Origin: Rhodobacter sp.
Lineage (GTDB): Bacteria; Pseudomonadota; Alphaproteobacteria; Rhodobacterales; Rhodobacteraceae
DNA: 58,782 bases
Direction of reading: 5' to 3'
Assembly: GCA_027490955.1 (NCBI GenBank)
Contig: JAIXXB010000001.1
Location: 1-58,782, forward strand
In this document: positions 9,184 through 18,108 of the stretch, in pieces
Layout of the letters: every line of letters starts with the position of its first letter
How positions within the stretch are numbered: the stretch's first letter is position 1
Position numbers and translations under genes: made by a program
The notes under the pieces: generated by a model
Seen by the model: the letters and a program-made list of their open reading frames with translations, nothing else
Databases searched by the model: none
Told to the model about the DNA's origin: nothing

Positions 9184-9427
9184 GATTGTTCCGCAGTCGA
9201 TGCCTAAAAATTGCGCAAATTGCAGGCACTTAGCCGAAACTTATATAACAGCCGAAACAAAACTGCTGGACGATGTTTTTTCTTGACCTAAGTTTAATGG
9301 GTAGCCAAGAGTGGCTGACACTGCCCTTTGTGCGTCTTGCGCGCATCAGGCATGCAAAAGGTGCGGAATTGTCACAGGTTTCGCGCAACAAACGGCCCTT
9401 ACACGGGCGCAACAGGAAGAGGTTCCT
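9184..9427 (+). promoter_or_regulatory. Upstream region of aapJ
   Basis: This 244-base gap has no supported ORF. AGCCGAAAC occurs twice, at 9232-9240 and 9250-9258, an 18-base spacing on the same face of the helix. A TTGACC at 9283-9288 could be a -35 element, with no good -10 at standard spacing. A GGAAGAGG stretch precedes the aapJ ATG. The direct repeat is a candidate regulator site for the transporter operon. Confidence 0.35.
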
Positions 9428-10444
9428 ATGAAAAAATCAGTATTCCTTGGCACGCTGGCTGCCACCACAGTCTTGTCGGGCGCGGTTTTCGCCGCCACAC
9501 TGGATGACGTGAAGGCGCGCGGCGAATTGATCTGCGGCGCGAATACCGGCCTGACGGGCTTTGCTGCCCCTGATGCCAATGGCGAATACCAAGGCTTTGA
9601 CGCAGCGCTGTGCAAGGCCGTTGCTGCCGCCGTATTGGGCGACCCAACCAAAGTGAAATTCGTACCCCTGACGGGCGAGACCCGCTTTACCGCGCTGGCC
9701 TCGGGCGAAGTTGACCTTTTGGTGCGCAACTCGACTTGGACCTATTCGCGCGATACCGACCTGAAGTTCGATTTCGTGGCCGTGAACTACTACGATGGTC
9801 AGGGCTTTATGGTAAAGAAAGATCTGGGCGTGGCTTCGGCCAAGGAACTGGATGGCGCAACGGTTTGCATTCAAACAGGCACCACGACCGAATTGAACTT
9901 GGCTGACTTCTTCAAATCGAACAACATCACCTACACCCCTGTGACCGTGGTCGATGATACCGAAGCGGCGAACCAGTATCTGGCAGGCGCTTGCGATGCC
10001 TATACCACTGACGCATCGGGCCTTGCAGCCACCCGCGCCACCTTGGCAGACGCTGAAAACCACATCATTCTGCCTGAAATCATCTCGAAAGAGCCTTTGG
10101 GCCCAGTTGTGCGCCACGGCGACAATAACTGGGGCGACATCGTGCGCTGGACCTATTACGCGCTGCTGATCGCCGAAGAAAAAGGCATCACCAAAGCCAA
10201 TCTGGAAGAAGTGGCCGCATCGACCACCGATCCAGAAACCCGCCGTTTGCTGGGTCTTGAGGGCGAAATGGGCGTGATGATGGGTCTGGATAACAACTGG
10301 GCCAAGAACGCCATTGCCGTTTCGGGCAACTATGGCGAGATTTTCGAAGCCAACCTCGGCACCTCGACCCCCATCGGTCTGGCACGCGGCCTGAACGCGC
10401 TGTGGACCCAAGGCGGCCTGCAATACGCGCCACCCGTGCGCTAA
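9428..10444 (+). CDS. aapJ: General L-amino acid ABC transporter, periplasmic binding protein
   Basis: Captures amino acids in the periplasm for the AapQMP permease. The 338-residue precursor has a signal peptide of about 22 residues (MKKSVFLGTLAATTVLSG then AVFA). The mature part opens ATLDDVKARGELICG, characteristic of AapJ. Length and order match the aapJQMP system of rhizobia and rhodobacters. A strong stem-loop follows the stop, which would let the binding protein be made in excess of the membrane parts. Confidence 0.95.
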   Translation: MKKSVFLGTLAATTVLSGAVFAATLDDVKARGELICGANTGLTGFAAPDANGEYQGFDAALCKAVAAAVLGDPTKVKFVPLTGETRFTALASGEVDLLVRNSTWTYSRDTDLKFDFVAVNYYDGQGFMVKKDLGVASAKELDGATVCIQTGTTTELNLADFFKSNNITYTPVTVVDDTEAANQYLAGACDAYTTDASGLAATRATLADAENHIILPEIISKEPLGPVVRHGDNNWGDIVRWTYYALLIAEEKGITKANLEEVAASTTDPETRRLLGLEGEMGVMMGLDNNWAKNAIAVSGNYGEIFEANLGTSTPIGLARGLNALWTQGGLQYAPPVR

Positions 10445-10451
10445 ACCCACT

Positions 10452-10478
10452 GGGCGCGGGGCAACCCGCGCCCTTTTT
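10452..10478 (+). terminator. Stem-loop and T-run between aapJ and aapQ
   Basis: A perfect 9-bp GC-only stem GGGCGCGGG/CCCGCGCCC with loop GCAA (10461-10464) is followed by TTTTT. It is probably a partial terminator or mRNA 3'-end stabiliser that raises aapJ transcript over aapQMP. Confidence 0.8.
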
Positions 10479-10564
10479 CCACCAAAACAAGCACTCCGTG
10501 ATGGGGCATGACCCCGATAAGATTGGCCAAAGGTCAGCACGCGGCAGCGGCAGGGGGTTAAGAT

Positions 10565-11866
10565 ATGGCTATGGTAAGTGATGCTCCGAAAGGCAACTTT
10601 CGGCTGTCTATGCTGGTTTATGATACGCGCTATCGTTCCTTCACCATTCAGGTGATCGTTCTGGGGCTGTTCATCGCCTTTGTCGCGTGGCTGCTCTTGA
10701 ACTTGCAGGCCAATTTGGCCGCCAAAGACAAAGACATCAGCTATAGCTTTTTGTTCAACCGCGCAGGCTATGACATTGATCAGCAACTGATCCCTTACAC
10801 CAATGACAGCACCCATGGCCGCGCGCTGTTTGTCGGGCTGTTCAACACTTTGGCGGTCTCAATCGCGGCCTGTTTTGCAGCCACGCTGATTGGCGTGACG
10901 GCGGGTGTGCTGCGCCTGTCAAAAAACTGGATCGTGGGCCGCCTGATGACGGTCTATATCGAGGTTTTTCGCAACGTGCCCTTGCTGCTGTGGATTTTGC
11001 TGGCCTTTTCCATTTTCGCCCAAGTCATGCCCGAGCCGAAAGATTTCAAAGTCACGCAAGAGATGGTTGATCAGGGCCTAGAGCCGCCCGCGCAGAAGAT
11101 TTTCTTTGACAGCATCGCCATCACCAACCGCGGCACCAATGTGCCAGCGCCCCTGCTTGACCGCCCCTTAGGCAGCGTTTCGGTGCTGGATGTGCCAATC
11201 AACCTTTCGGTTCTGGCCGCGATTGCGGTAATTTGGGGCAGTTTTTGGGTGAATGGCCGCATTCGCGCCAGTGCCAAGGCCATTCAAGAAGATACGGGCA
11301 TTCGCCCTGTCACGTGGTGGAAATCCCTGCTGGTGCTGATCGTGCCCACCACAGCGCTGCTTTTGGCGCTGGGGTTCCATCTGGAAGTTCCCGCCTTTGC
11401 CGCCGATGAAAATGGCGTGTCCAAAGGGTTTAACTTTGTGGGCGGCATCAGCCTTGCCCACAGCTTTACCGCGCTGTTTTTGGCCCTGTCGATCTATCAC
11501 GGCACCTATATTGCCGAGGCGGTGCGCGGCGGCATTTTGGCCATTTCGCGCGGCCAGACCGAGGCCGCCTATGCGCTGGGCCTGCGCCCCAACCGCACGA
11601 TGAACCTGATCATTCTGCCCCAAGCGCTGCGCGTCATCGTGCCGCCGCTGATCAGCCAATATCTGAACATCACCAAAAACTCGACCCTTGGTATGGCCAT
11701 CAGCTATCTGGATTTGAAGGGCACTTTGGGCGGCATCACGCTGAACCAAACAGGGCGCGAGTTGGAATGTATGCTGCTGATGATGCTGATTTATTTGATC
11801 TTGTCGCTGACCATCTCGCTGGGCATGAATATTTTCAACAATTCGGTCAAGTTGAAGGAGCGGTAA
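10565..11866 (+). CDS. aapQ: General L-amino acid ABC transporter permease AapQ
   Basis: One of two inner-membrane subunits of the Aap transporter. The 433-residue length is typical for AapQ, longer than most amino-acid permeases because of an extra region between early membrane segments. The permease coupling loop that touches the ATPase is visible as EAAYALGLRPNRTM, followed by LPQALRVIVPPLISQYLN. It starts 120 bases after aapJ and ends two bases before aapM. Confidence 0.94.
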   Translation: MAMVSDAPKGNFRLSMLVYDTRYRSFTIQVIVLGLFIAFVAWLLLNLQANLAAKDKDISYSFLFNRAGYDIDQQLIPYTNDSTHGRALFVGLFNTLAVSIAACFAATLIGVTAGVLRLSKNWIVGRLMTVYIEVFRNVPLLLWILLAFSIFAQVMPEPKDFKVTQEMVDQGLEPPAQKIFFDSIAITNRGTNVPAPLLDRPLGSVSVLDVPINLSVLAAIAVIWGSFWVNGRIRASAKAIQEDTGIRPVTWWKSLLVLIVPTTALLLALGFHLEVPAFAADENGVSKGFNFVGGISLAHSFTALFLALSIYHGTYIAEAVRGGILAISRGQTEAAYALGLRPNRTMNLIILPQALRVIVPPLISQYLNITKNSTLGMAISYLDLKGTLGGITLNQTGRELECMLLMMLIYLILSLTISLGMNIFNNSVKLKER

Positions 11867-11867
11867 G

Positions 11868-13313
11868 ATGAGCAATTCGCATTTCGTCCGCACCCAAATG
11901 CTGCCCCCGCAAAAGCCGCCCGTGGGCGAGACGGGCGTGATCAAATGGATGCGGGAAAACCTGTTTTCCAACTGGTTTAACACGTTGCTGACCTTCTTAG
12001 GATTATGGGCGGTCTATGCGCTGGTCAGCGGATCGGCCCCATGGTTTTTGAACGGGGTTTGGACGGCCAGTTCGGTGGACGAATGCCGCGCCATCATCGC
12101 TGCCTCGGCGGGCGAGGGGGCATCGGGGGCCTGCTGGGCCATGATCAATGAACGCTGGCATCAATTCATGTTCGGCTTTTTTGACCGCGAAGAATATTGG
12201 CGCCCATTGCTGGCCTTTGGCCTGCTGTTCGTGGCGCTTTCTCCAGTGCTGTATTTCAACCTGCGCCGGCCCACGATGATTATGACGGCGGGCGCGGGCG
12301 TGGTGCTGGTAATGCTGCTTTGGGCCGTGGGAACCGATGGCTGGCATTTGTCCCTCGCCGCCGTTCTGATGGCCGCGTTGGCGGCCCTTGCATGGGTTGC
12401 ACCCAAAAAACTGCTTTGGGTCACTTTGGCCTTTCCCGCCACGGCATTTTTCCTGCTTTGGGGCGGATCTGTTTGGGCGCCAATTGGCGTGATGCTGGGC
12501 TTTGGCATTGCCGTGCTGGTCTGGCGCAGCCTTGTCAGCGTGATTGGCGTGAGCCCTGCCGCGGGTGTGGCCGCGCTGACAGCCCTGATCTGGTGGGGCT
12601 TTGTGCAAGGCCATGTCACGGGCTTTTTGGCCAATGCCTTGCCATTTTTCAGCCTGCCCGCCGAAGACAGCGATCGTTTTGGCGGGTTCCTTTTGTCTTT
12701 CGTCATTGGCGTGTCGGCCATTTCCGCATCTCTCCCAATCGGTATTCTTCTGGCGCTGGGGCGGCGGTCGGATATGTTTTTGATTAAAACCTTGTCGGTG
12801 GGTTTTATCGAATTTGTGCGCGGCGTGCCGTTGATTACAATGCTATTCACCGCCAGCCTTTTGCTGCAATATTTCCTGCCCCCCCAAACCAATTTCGATT
12901 TGATCTTGCGGGTGATCATCCTCGTCTCGCTATTCGCATCGGCCTATATTGCCGAAGTGATCCGTGGCGGGCTGGCCGCTTTGCCGCGCGGGCAGCAAGA
13001 GGCGGCGGATAGTTTGGGTCTGGATTATTGGCAGGCGCAGCGGCTGATTATTATGCCGCAGGCGCTAAAGGTCGCGATTCCGGGTATTGTTTCGTCCTTC
13101 ATCGGCCTGTTCAAAGACACCACCCTTGTCGCGCTGGTGGGCCTTGCCGACCCGCTGCAAGGCGTTACCAAAGTTGTCAAAGCCGATATTGCATGGAAGG
13201 CCGCCTATTGGGAGCCGTTCATCTTTGTGGGCGCTATTTTCTTTATCTTCTGCTTTAGCATGTCCAGATACTCGATGTATCTAGAGCAAAAGCTGAAAAC
13301 CGATCACCGATAG
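11868..13313 (+). CDS. aapM: General L-amino acid ABC transporter permease AapM
   Basis: The second permease subunit, 481 residues, with many hydrophobic segments. The C-terminal half carries the ATPase-contact loop QEAADSLGLDYWQAQRL and MPQALKVAIPGIVSSFIGLFKDT. The ATG at 11868 has AAGGAG upstream, inside the end of aapQ. The N-terminal half (residues about 60-290) is hydrophobic and alanine/glycine-rich with little obvious motif content, as in other AapM proteins. Confidence 0.93.
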   Translation: MSNSHFVRTQMLPPQKPPVGETGVIKWMRENLFSNWFNTLLTFLGLWAVYALVSGSAPWFLNGVWTASSVDECRAIIAASAGEGASGACWAMINERWHQFMFGFFDREEYWRPLLAFGLLFVALSPVLYFNLRRPTMIMTAGAGVVLVMLLWAVGTDGWHLSLAAVLMAALAALAWVAPKKLLWVTLAFPATAFFLLWGGSVWAPIGVMLGFGIAVLVWRSLVSVIGVSPAAGVAALTALIWWGFVQGHVTGFLANALPFFSLPAEDSDRFGGFLLSFVIGVSAISASLPIGILLALGRRSDMFLIKTLSVGFIEFVRGVPLITMLFTASLLLQYFLPPQTNFDLILRVIILVSLFASAYIAEVIRGGLAALPRGQQEAADSLGLDYWQAQRLIIMPQALKVAIPGIVSSFIGLFKDTTLVALVGLADPLQGVTKVVKADIAWKAAYWEPFIFVGAIFFIFCFSMSRYSMYLEQKLKTDHR

Positions 13314-13322
13314 GAGCAAGCC

Positions 13323-14090
13323 ATGGCAAATGCCGCGAAAATGCAAGTCACGGATGAAGTGGCCATTCAAATCACTGCCATGAATAAATGGTACGGGCAG
13401 TTCCATGTGCTGCGCGATATCAACATGACAGTGAATAGGGGCGAACGAATTGTGGTATGCGGCCCATCGGGCAGTGGCAAATCCACCCTTATCCGCTGCA
13501 TCAATCGCCTAGAAGAACATCAGGCAGGCACCATTATGGTAGATGGAACCGAACTGACATCCGATTTAAAAAATATCGACAAGGTGCGTTCAGAAGTGGG
13601 GATGGTGTTTCAACATTTTAATCTATTCCCCCATTTGACCATTTTAGAAAACCTGACGCTGGCCCCAATTTGGGTGCGCAAAACACCCAAGCGTGAGGCC
13701 GAAGAAACCGCGATGTATTTTCTGGAAAAGGTGAAAATCCCTGAACAGGCGCTGAAATATCCAGGCCAATTATCGGGCGGGCAGCAGCAGCGCGTGGCCA
13801 TTGCCCGCAGCCTGTGCATGAAGCCGCGCATCATGTTGTTTGACGAACCGACCTCGGCGCTGGACCCTGAAATGATCAAAGAGGTCTTGGATACTATGAT
13901 CAGCCTTGCCGAAGATGGCATGACGATGATCTGCGTCACCCATGAGATGGGCTTTGCCCAAGCGGTCGCCAACCGCGTGGTGTTTATGGATCAGGGCCAG
14001 ATTGTCGAGCAGAACGAGCCGAAAGAATTCTTTGCCAACCCCAAATCCGAACGCACCAAACTGTTCCTAAGCCAGATTTTGGGGCATTAA
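13323..14090 (+). CDS. aapP: General L-amino acid ABC transporter ATP-binding protein
   Basis: Energises AapQM by ATP hydrolysis at the cytoplasmic face. The 255-residue chain has Walker [11 protein letters not shown]-loop [10 protein letters not shown], signature LSGGQQQR and Walker [15 protein letters not shown], then the switch histidine in VTHEMGFA. It opens with an unusual 18-residue extension before the ABC core. TAGGAG precedes the ATG by six bases. It is the last gene of the operon, followed by a terminator. Confidence 0.96.
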   Translation: MANAAKMQVTDEVAIQITAMNKWYGQFHVLRDINMTVNRGERIVVCGPSGSGKSTLIRCINRLEEHQAGTIMVDGTELTSDLKNIDKVRSEVGMVFQHFNLFPHLTILENLTLAPIWVRKTPKREAEETAMYFLEKVKIPEQALKYPGQLSGGQQQRVAIARSLCMKPRIMLFDEPTSALDPEMIKEVLDTMISLAEDGMTMICVTHEMGFAQAVANRVVFMDQGQIVEQNEPKEFFANPKSERTKLFLSQILGH

Positions 14091-14110
14091 GCGGCCGTTT
14101 TTAGCCGCCC

Positions 14111-14137
14111 AAAACGCCCCTTTTAGGGGCGTTTTTT
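14111..14137 (+). terminator. Terminator after aapP
   Basis: A perfect 10-bp stem (14111-14120 with 14126-14135) with loop TTTTA is followed by a short T-run. It closes the aapJQMP operon. Confidence 0.92.
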
Positions 14138-14298
14138 CATCACAAAACCTTGAACTGGTGCGGGCGCACCCCATATCAGACGCATCAATCCGGGCCCCTC
14201 TGGCGATGCGGTGTCGTGATGTCGGATTGAACCAAGCGTTTTGGCGGGGCCTGACAACGTTTTTGCCCCGTATGATGTTTGCAACAGACGAGGCAAAA

Positions 14299-15276
14299 TT
14301 GGACTTTCTTGTAACAGTATTTCTTGGGCAACCGCTGTGGCTGTGGTTTGCCTTTGTCGCCATTGTGATCACGCTGTTGGTTCTTGACCTTGGGGTTTTG
14401 AACAAAACCGATCACGAAATTGGCGTTGCCGAAAGCCTAAAGCTATCGGCGCTGTATATCGGGCTGGGCGTCGCCTTTGGCGGCTTTGTTTGGTATCAAA
14501 TCGGGCAACAGGCGGCGGCTGAATATATGACCGCCTTTGTCGTGGAAAAAACATTGGCGCTGGACAATGTTTTTGTGATCGCGCTGATTTTCACCTATTT
14601 CGCCGTGCCGCGCATTTATCAGCACCGCGTGCTGTTTTGGGGCATTTTGGGCGTGATCGTGCTGCGCGGTATCATGATTGGCCTAGGGGCCACGCTGGTA
14701 TCGCAATACAGTTGGGTGCTGTATATCTTTGCCGTTTTTCTCATCGCCACAGGCGTCAAGATGCTGCTGATCAAAGACAAAGAGATGGATTTGGACAGCA
14801 ATATCATTTTGCGTTTCATGAAACGGCGGTTCAATATCACAGATAAACTGCATGGCAATGCGTTTTTCGTGCGCCAAGCGCATCCCAAAACGGGCAAAAT
14901 GGTGCAATTCATGACGCCGTTGTTTTTGGCTCTGGTGTTGGTGGAATTTGCCGATTTGGTCTTTGCGGTAGATTCGGTTCCTGCGGTATTTGCGATTACG
15001 ACCGATCCTTATATCGTTTACACCTCGAATATCTTTGCCATTCTGGGCCTGCGGGCGCTGTATTTCGCCTTGGCTGCGGTTTTGCACCGCTTTCATTATT
15101 TGAAATATGCGCTGTCGGTGCTGTTGATTTTTATCGGATCAAAGATTTTTATCGCTGATCTGATGGGATGGGAGAAGTTCCCCGCCGCATGGTCGCTGGG
15201 CATTACCTTTGGCATTTTGGGTGCGGGGATCGCCTATTCGCTGTGGCGCAGCCGCGATCAGAAAGCTGTGACATAG
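14299..15276 (+). CDS. TerC-family integral membrane protein
   Basis: Multi-pass membrane protein of the TerC/Alx family, members of which are linked to tellurite resistance or manganese export. The best-supported start is TTG at 14299 (MDFLVTVFLG), matching relatives and preceded by GAGG at about six bases; this gives 325 residues. ATGs at 14272 and 14275 are alternatives. The core has LALDNVFVIALIF with the membrane acidic residues, and EFADLVFAVDSVPAVFAIT. The 160-base leader after the aapP terminator holds no riboswitch I can recognise. Convergent with sixA. Confidence 0.85.
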   Translation: MDFLVTVFLGQPLWLWFAFVAIVITLLVLDLGVLNKTDHEIGVAESLKLSALYIGLGVAFGGFVWYQIGQQAAAEYMTAFVVEKTLALDNVFVIALIFTYFAVPRIYQHRVLFWGILGVIVLRGIMIGLGATLVSQYSWVLYIFAVFLIATGVKMLLIKDKEMDLDSNIILRFMKRRFNITDKLHGNAFFVRQAHPKTGKMVQFMTPLFLALVLVEFADLVFAVDSVPAVFAITTDPYIVYTSNIFAILGLRALYFALAAVLHRFHYLKYALSVLLIFIGSKIFIADLMGWEKFPAAWSLGITFGILGAGIAYSLWRSRDQKAVT

Positions 15277-15311
15277 GGGCAAAATTGGGGGCTGGTGCGC
15301 GTCCAGCATCC

Positions 15312-15339
15312 GTATGGCCCGCGTATGGCATCTGTATGG
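15312..15339 (+). repeat. 11-bp tandem GTATGG repeat array (three units)
   Basis: GTATGG occurs at 15312, 15323 and 15334, exactly 11 bases apart, with five-base spacers CCCGC and CATCT. It lies between the end of terC and its terminator. A matching four-unit array is at 39148-39186. The helical-turn spacing suggests a protein-binding or repeat element; function unknown. Confidence 0.6.
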
Positions 15340-15373
15340 CACAGGAATGACGTGCCGCCTGCCCAAAGTGAGG

Positions 15374-15403
15374 GGGCCAGCCCGTGGCTGGCCCTGTTTT
15401 TTT
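15374..15403 (+). terminator. Terminator after terC
   Basis: A 9-bp perfect stem (15374-15382 with 15386-15394, three-base loop) is followed by TGTTTTTTT on the plus strand. No T-run follows on the other strand, so it serves terC, ending just before the convergent sixA stop. Confidence 0.88.
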
Positions 15404-15404
15404 G

Positions 15405-15908
15405 TTATGCGTCAATCTCGCGCGGGATGACAAAATCCACCACGGCGCCCACGCCAAACCCAACTTCGGCCCAATCATCTGCGATGAAATCCACCACCAA
15501 AGTGGCCCCTGTGGGATAGCGGTGAAATTCAGGGTTCAGCGGCGGCGCTGTGATAAGGCGGGCGGCAAATTCCGCAATGCCGGGATTGTGGCCAATCATC
15601 ATCACTGTATCGGCCTTGGCATGTTTCAGCACCGCCAGCATTACATCTGGCCCTGCGTGATAGAGGGCGGGCTTTAATTCCAACACGGGGGTGCCGGGCA
15701 GGGCGGGGGCAATCCCGCTCCATGTTTTGCGGGTGCGCAGCGCGTCCGAGCAGAACACCTCGTCCGGCACATAGCCGCGAGAGGCCAGCCATTGCCCCAA
15801 ATCCGCCGCAGCCGCCTTGCCGCGGTCGTTCAAAGGGCGGTCATGGTCGGCCATGGTGGGATCGTCCCAAGCAGATTTCGCGTGCCGTGTCAGGATCAAG
15901 CGTTTCAT
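15405..15908 (-). CDS. SixA-type histidine phosphatase family protein
   Basis: Small phosphoglycerate-mutase-like phosphatase of 167 residues. The catalytic RHAKS is at residues 8-12 and the second histidine is in MIGHNPGIAE. SixA of E. coli removes phosphate from phosphohistidine proteins; the substrate here is unknown. The ATG at 15908 overlaps the stop of the upstream ferredoxin-like gene by four bases, so the two are translationally linked. A longer upstream start would duplicate ferredoxin coding sequence and is unlikely. Confidence 0.85.
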   Translation of the reverse strand: MKRLILTRHAKSAWDDPTMADHDRPLNDRGKAAAADLGQWLASRGYVPDEVFCSDALRTRKTWSGIAPALPGTPVLELKPALYHAGPDVMLAVLKHAKADTVMMIGHNPGIAEFAARLITAPPLNPEFHRYPTGATLVVDFIADDWAEVGFGVGAVVDFVIPREIDA

Positions 15909-16537
15909 CGGTGGAACTGCCTCATATGATATGCCGAATGTTCGGGCAGTCTTGCATAGGCGGCCCCTGCGGGGCAAGCGCGACGAGAGGCGCAGCCAAG
16001 ATTCATACAGTCTTTCCCCGCATCCAGCATGGCGTGGCAAGAGGGCAGGTCATAGCCCGCCGTCGACAGGGCAGGGCAGGTGGTGGTGCAAGGGGCGGGG
16101 CAGGTATCGCAGGGCCGCTGGCTGGGCGCGGGCAGGTCGATATGCTGTTTCAGCGCCAAGGCCCCGCGAAAGCTGACCATCAGGCCTTGGGTGTCATGCA
16201 CCAGCAGTTTGATCGGGCTTTCCCAAATGCGCCCCGTGCGCAGCGCCCAAGAATAGAACGGATGATAGGGCGGGCCGCCAAAGGGGAACAGTGCCTTGGC
16301 CCCCAAATCGCAGGCCAAGCGGCCGATGACGCGGCGCGACCAGCGATCTATCGGGTCGGCAGCGCCATCTTGCCATTCGGCAGAGGCGGTGACATGCGCC
16401 CAAAACCCATCGGCAGGGCCCAGCATCAGCAGGGTTTGCGTGCCATTGGGCAGGCTTGGGTCTGCGCCATGGAAGCCGCCCAAAATGGCCAGATGATGGG
16501 CAGCGGCCTGCTGCGCAATCTTGGACAGGCTGTCCAT
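15905..16537 (-). CDS. Ferredoxin-like cysteine-rich protein (probable two-cluster)
   Basis: The 210-residue protein has a smooth N-terminal half and a cysteine-rich C-terminal half: CDTCPAPCTTTCP (near residue 142), then CHAML, DCMNLGC and ACPAG. This spacing resembles paired 4Fe-4S sites and partly recalls the C-terminus of epoxyqueuosine reductase QueG, but the protein is shorter and the N-terminal domain is not clearly QueG. Conserved in Rhodobacterales as a gene called ferredoxin. It sits between argB and sixA on one leftward transcript. Confidence 0.7.
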   Translation of the reverse strand: MDSLSKIAQQAAAHHLAILGGFHGADPSLPNGTQTLLMLGPADGFWAHVTASAEWQDGAADPIDRWSRRVIGRLACDLGAKALFPFGGPPYHPFYSWALRTGRIWESPIKLLVHDTQGLMVSFRGALALKQHIDLPAPSQRPCDTCPAPCTTTCPALSTAGYDLPSCHAMLDAGKDCMNLGCASRRACPAGAAYARLPEHSAYHMRQFHR

Positions 16538-16539
16538 TT

Positions 16540-17436
16540 CTAGCGTTTACGCGGGGTCACGCGCGGCGCAGTGGCCCTGATCTGGCTGCCCGCGCCATGG
16601 TCGGTGAACAGTTCCAAAAGGCAGGCATTGGGAATGCGCCCATCAAGAATGGTCACGGCGCGGGTGCCTGCCTCGACTGCGGCGATGGCGGTTTCGGTTT
16701 TGGGAATCATCCCGCCTGCGATCACCCCATCCTTGATCATTTGGCGCAGTTCATCAGGGGAAATCTGCGTCATCACCTCGCCCTTGGCGTTTTTCACGCC
16801 CGACACATCGGTCAGCAGCAGCAAGCGATCTGCCTGCAGCGCGCCCGCGATGGCCCCTGCCGCCGTATCACCGTTCACATTAAAGGTTTCATTATCGGCC
16901 ATGCCTGTGGCCACGGGAGCAACCACGGGGATAATCCCCGCGCCATACAAATCGCGCAAAACCTGCACATTCATTTCCACAGGGCGGCCCACATAGCCCA
17001 GTTCAGGATCATCGGCCACGCAGACCATCAGGTCATCATCCTTGCCCGAAATGCCCACAGCGCGCCCGCCTGCATCCATAATCGCCTGCACGATCCGCTT
17101 ATTCACAAGGCCCGACAGGATCATCTCGACCACCTGCACTGTGGCCTTATCCGTCACCCGCTTGCCGCGCACAAATTCCGATTTGATGCCCAGCTTGTCC
17201 AGCATCTGGTTGATCATCGGCCCGCCGCCATGCACCACAACGGGGTTCACCCCCACTTGGCGCATCAGCACGATATCGCGGGCAAATTCGGCCATAGCCG
17301 CATCATCGCCCATGGCATTGCCGCCAAATTTCACCACAACCACTGCGCCCGTAAAGCGCTGCAAATAGGGCAGCGCCTCGGACAGCATTTTGGCGGTGCT
17401 GATTGCATCGGCCATGTTCAAATTTTGCTCTTTCAT
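16540..17436 (-). CDS. argB: Acetylglutamate kinase
   Basis: Phosphorylates N-acetyl-L-glutamate in arginine synthesis. The 298-residue length fits the arginine-regulated hexameric form, which carries an N-terminal helix (here [14 protein letters not shown]). Key blocks are [20 protein letters not shown], and [11 protein letters not shown] near the C-terminus. It is 18 bases downstream of engB and two bases before the ferredoxin-like gene. Confidence 0.96.
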   Translation of the reverse strand: MKEQNLNMADAISTAKMLSEALPYLQRFTGAVVVVKFGGNAMGDDAAMAEFARDIVLMRQVGVNPVVVHGGGPMINQMLDKLGIKSEFVRGKRVTDKATVQVVEMILSGLVNKRIVQAIMDAGGRAVGISGKDDDLMVCVADDPELGYVGRPVEMNVQVLRDLYGAGIIPVVAPVATGMADNETFNVNGDTAAGAIAGALQADRLLLLTDVSGVKNAKGEVMTQISPDELRQMIKDGVIAGGMIPKTETAIAAVEAGTRAVTILDGRIPNACLLELFTDHGAGSQIRATAPRVTPRKR

Positions 17437-17454
17437 AACAACCTCCGCGCCGTG

Positions 17455-18108
17455 TTAAACCAGTGTCGCAATAATCGCGCGCAGGGTTTCTATCCCGTCA
17501 CCTTTTTCCGATGAGGTGACCACAATTTCGGGATAGGCGGCAGGGTGCGCTGCCAGTGCCGCCATGGTTTGGGCGATATTCGCATCCGCCTCGGCCTTTG
17601 ACACTTTGTCGGACTTGGTCATCACCACCTGAAAGGTCACGGCGGATCGGTCAAGCAAGGTCATAATCTCTTCGTCCACGTCTTTGACCCCGTGGCGCGT
17701 GTCAATCAACACAAAGGCGCGGCGCAGGGTTTGGCGGCCCGCAAGATAAGATTTCAACAGCGCCTGCCATTTGGCCACCACGGGGCGCGGGGCCTCGGCA
17801 TAGCCATAGCCGGGCAGGTCAACCAAAAAGCGGTTCATCTCGCCCAAGGCGAAATAGTTGATTTCCTGCGTGCGCCCCGGTGTGTTAGAGGCGCGGGCCA
17901 GATTCTTGCGCCCCGTCAGCGCATTGATCAGGCTGGATTTCCCCACATTCGAGCGGCCTGCAAAGCAAACCTCTAACCTGTCTGGCGGCGGCAGGCCCGA
18001 CATGGCCACCACGCCTTTGACAAAATCAACAGGGCCTGCAAACAGCAAACGGCCTGCCTCGCGGTCGGGCATATCGGGCGGTGGAGCAAGGGTGAAGGTC
18101 ATTGTCAT
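17455..18108 (-). CDS. engB: Ribosome biogenesis GTP-binding protein EngB/YihA/YsxC
   Basis: Essential GTPase acting in large-subunit assembly. The 217-residue protein has G1 GRSNVGKSS, G2 context ASNTPGRTQ, G3 DLPGYGYA and G4 TKSDK. The N-terminal extension of about 45 residues is usual for the family. The start overlaps the MOSC gene stop by four bases. Confidence 0.95.
   Translation of the reverse strand: MTMTFTLAPPPDMPDREAGRLLFAGPVDFVKGVVAMSGLPPPDRLEVCFAGRSNVGKSSLINALTGRKNLARASNTPGRTQEINYFALGEMNRFLVDLPGYGYAEAPRPVVAKWQALLKSYLAGRQTLRRAFVLIDTRHGVKDVDEEIMTLLDRSAVTFQVVMTKSDKVSKAEADANIAQTMAALAAHPAAYPEIVVTSSEKGDGIETLRAIIATLV

Noticed and set aside
14138-14298. Possible yybP-ykoY manganese riboswitch ahead of terC
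   Set aside because: The conserved loop sequences are missing. Some pairing exists (CGGGGC with GCCCCG) but it does not form the expected two-arm fold.
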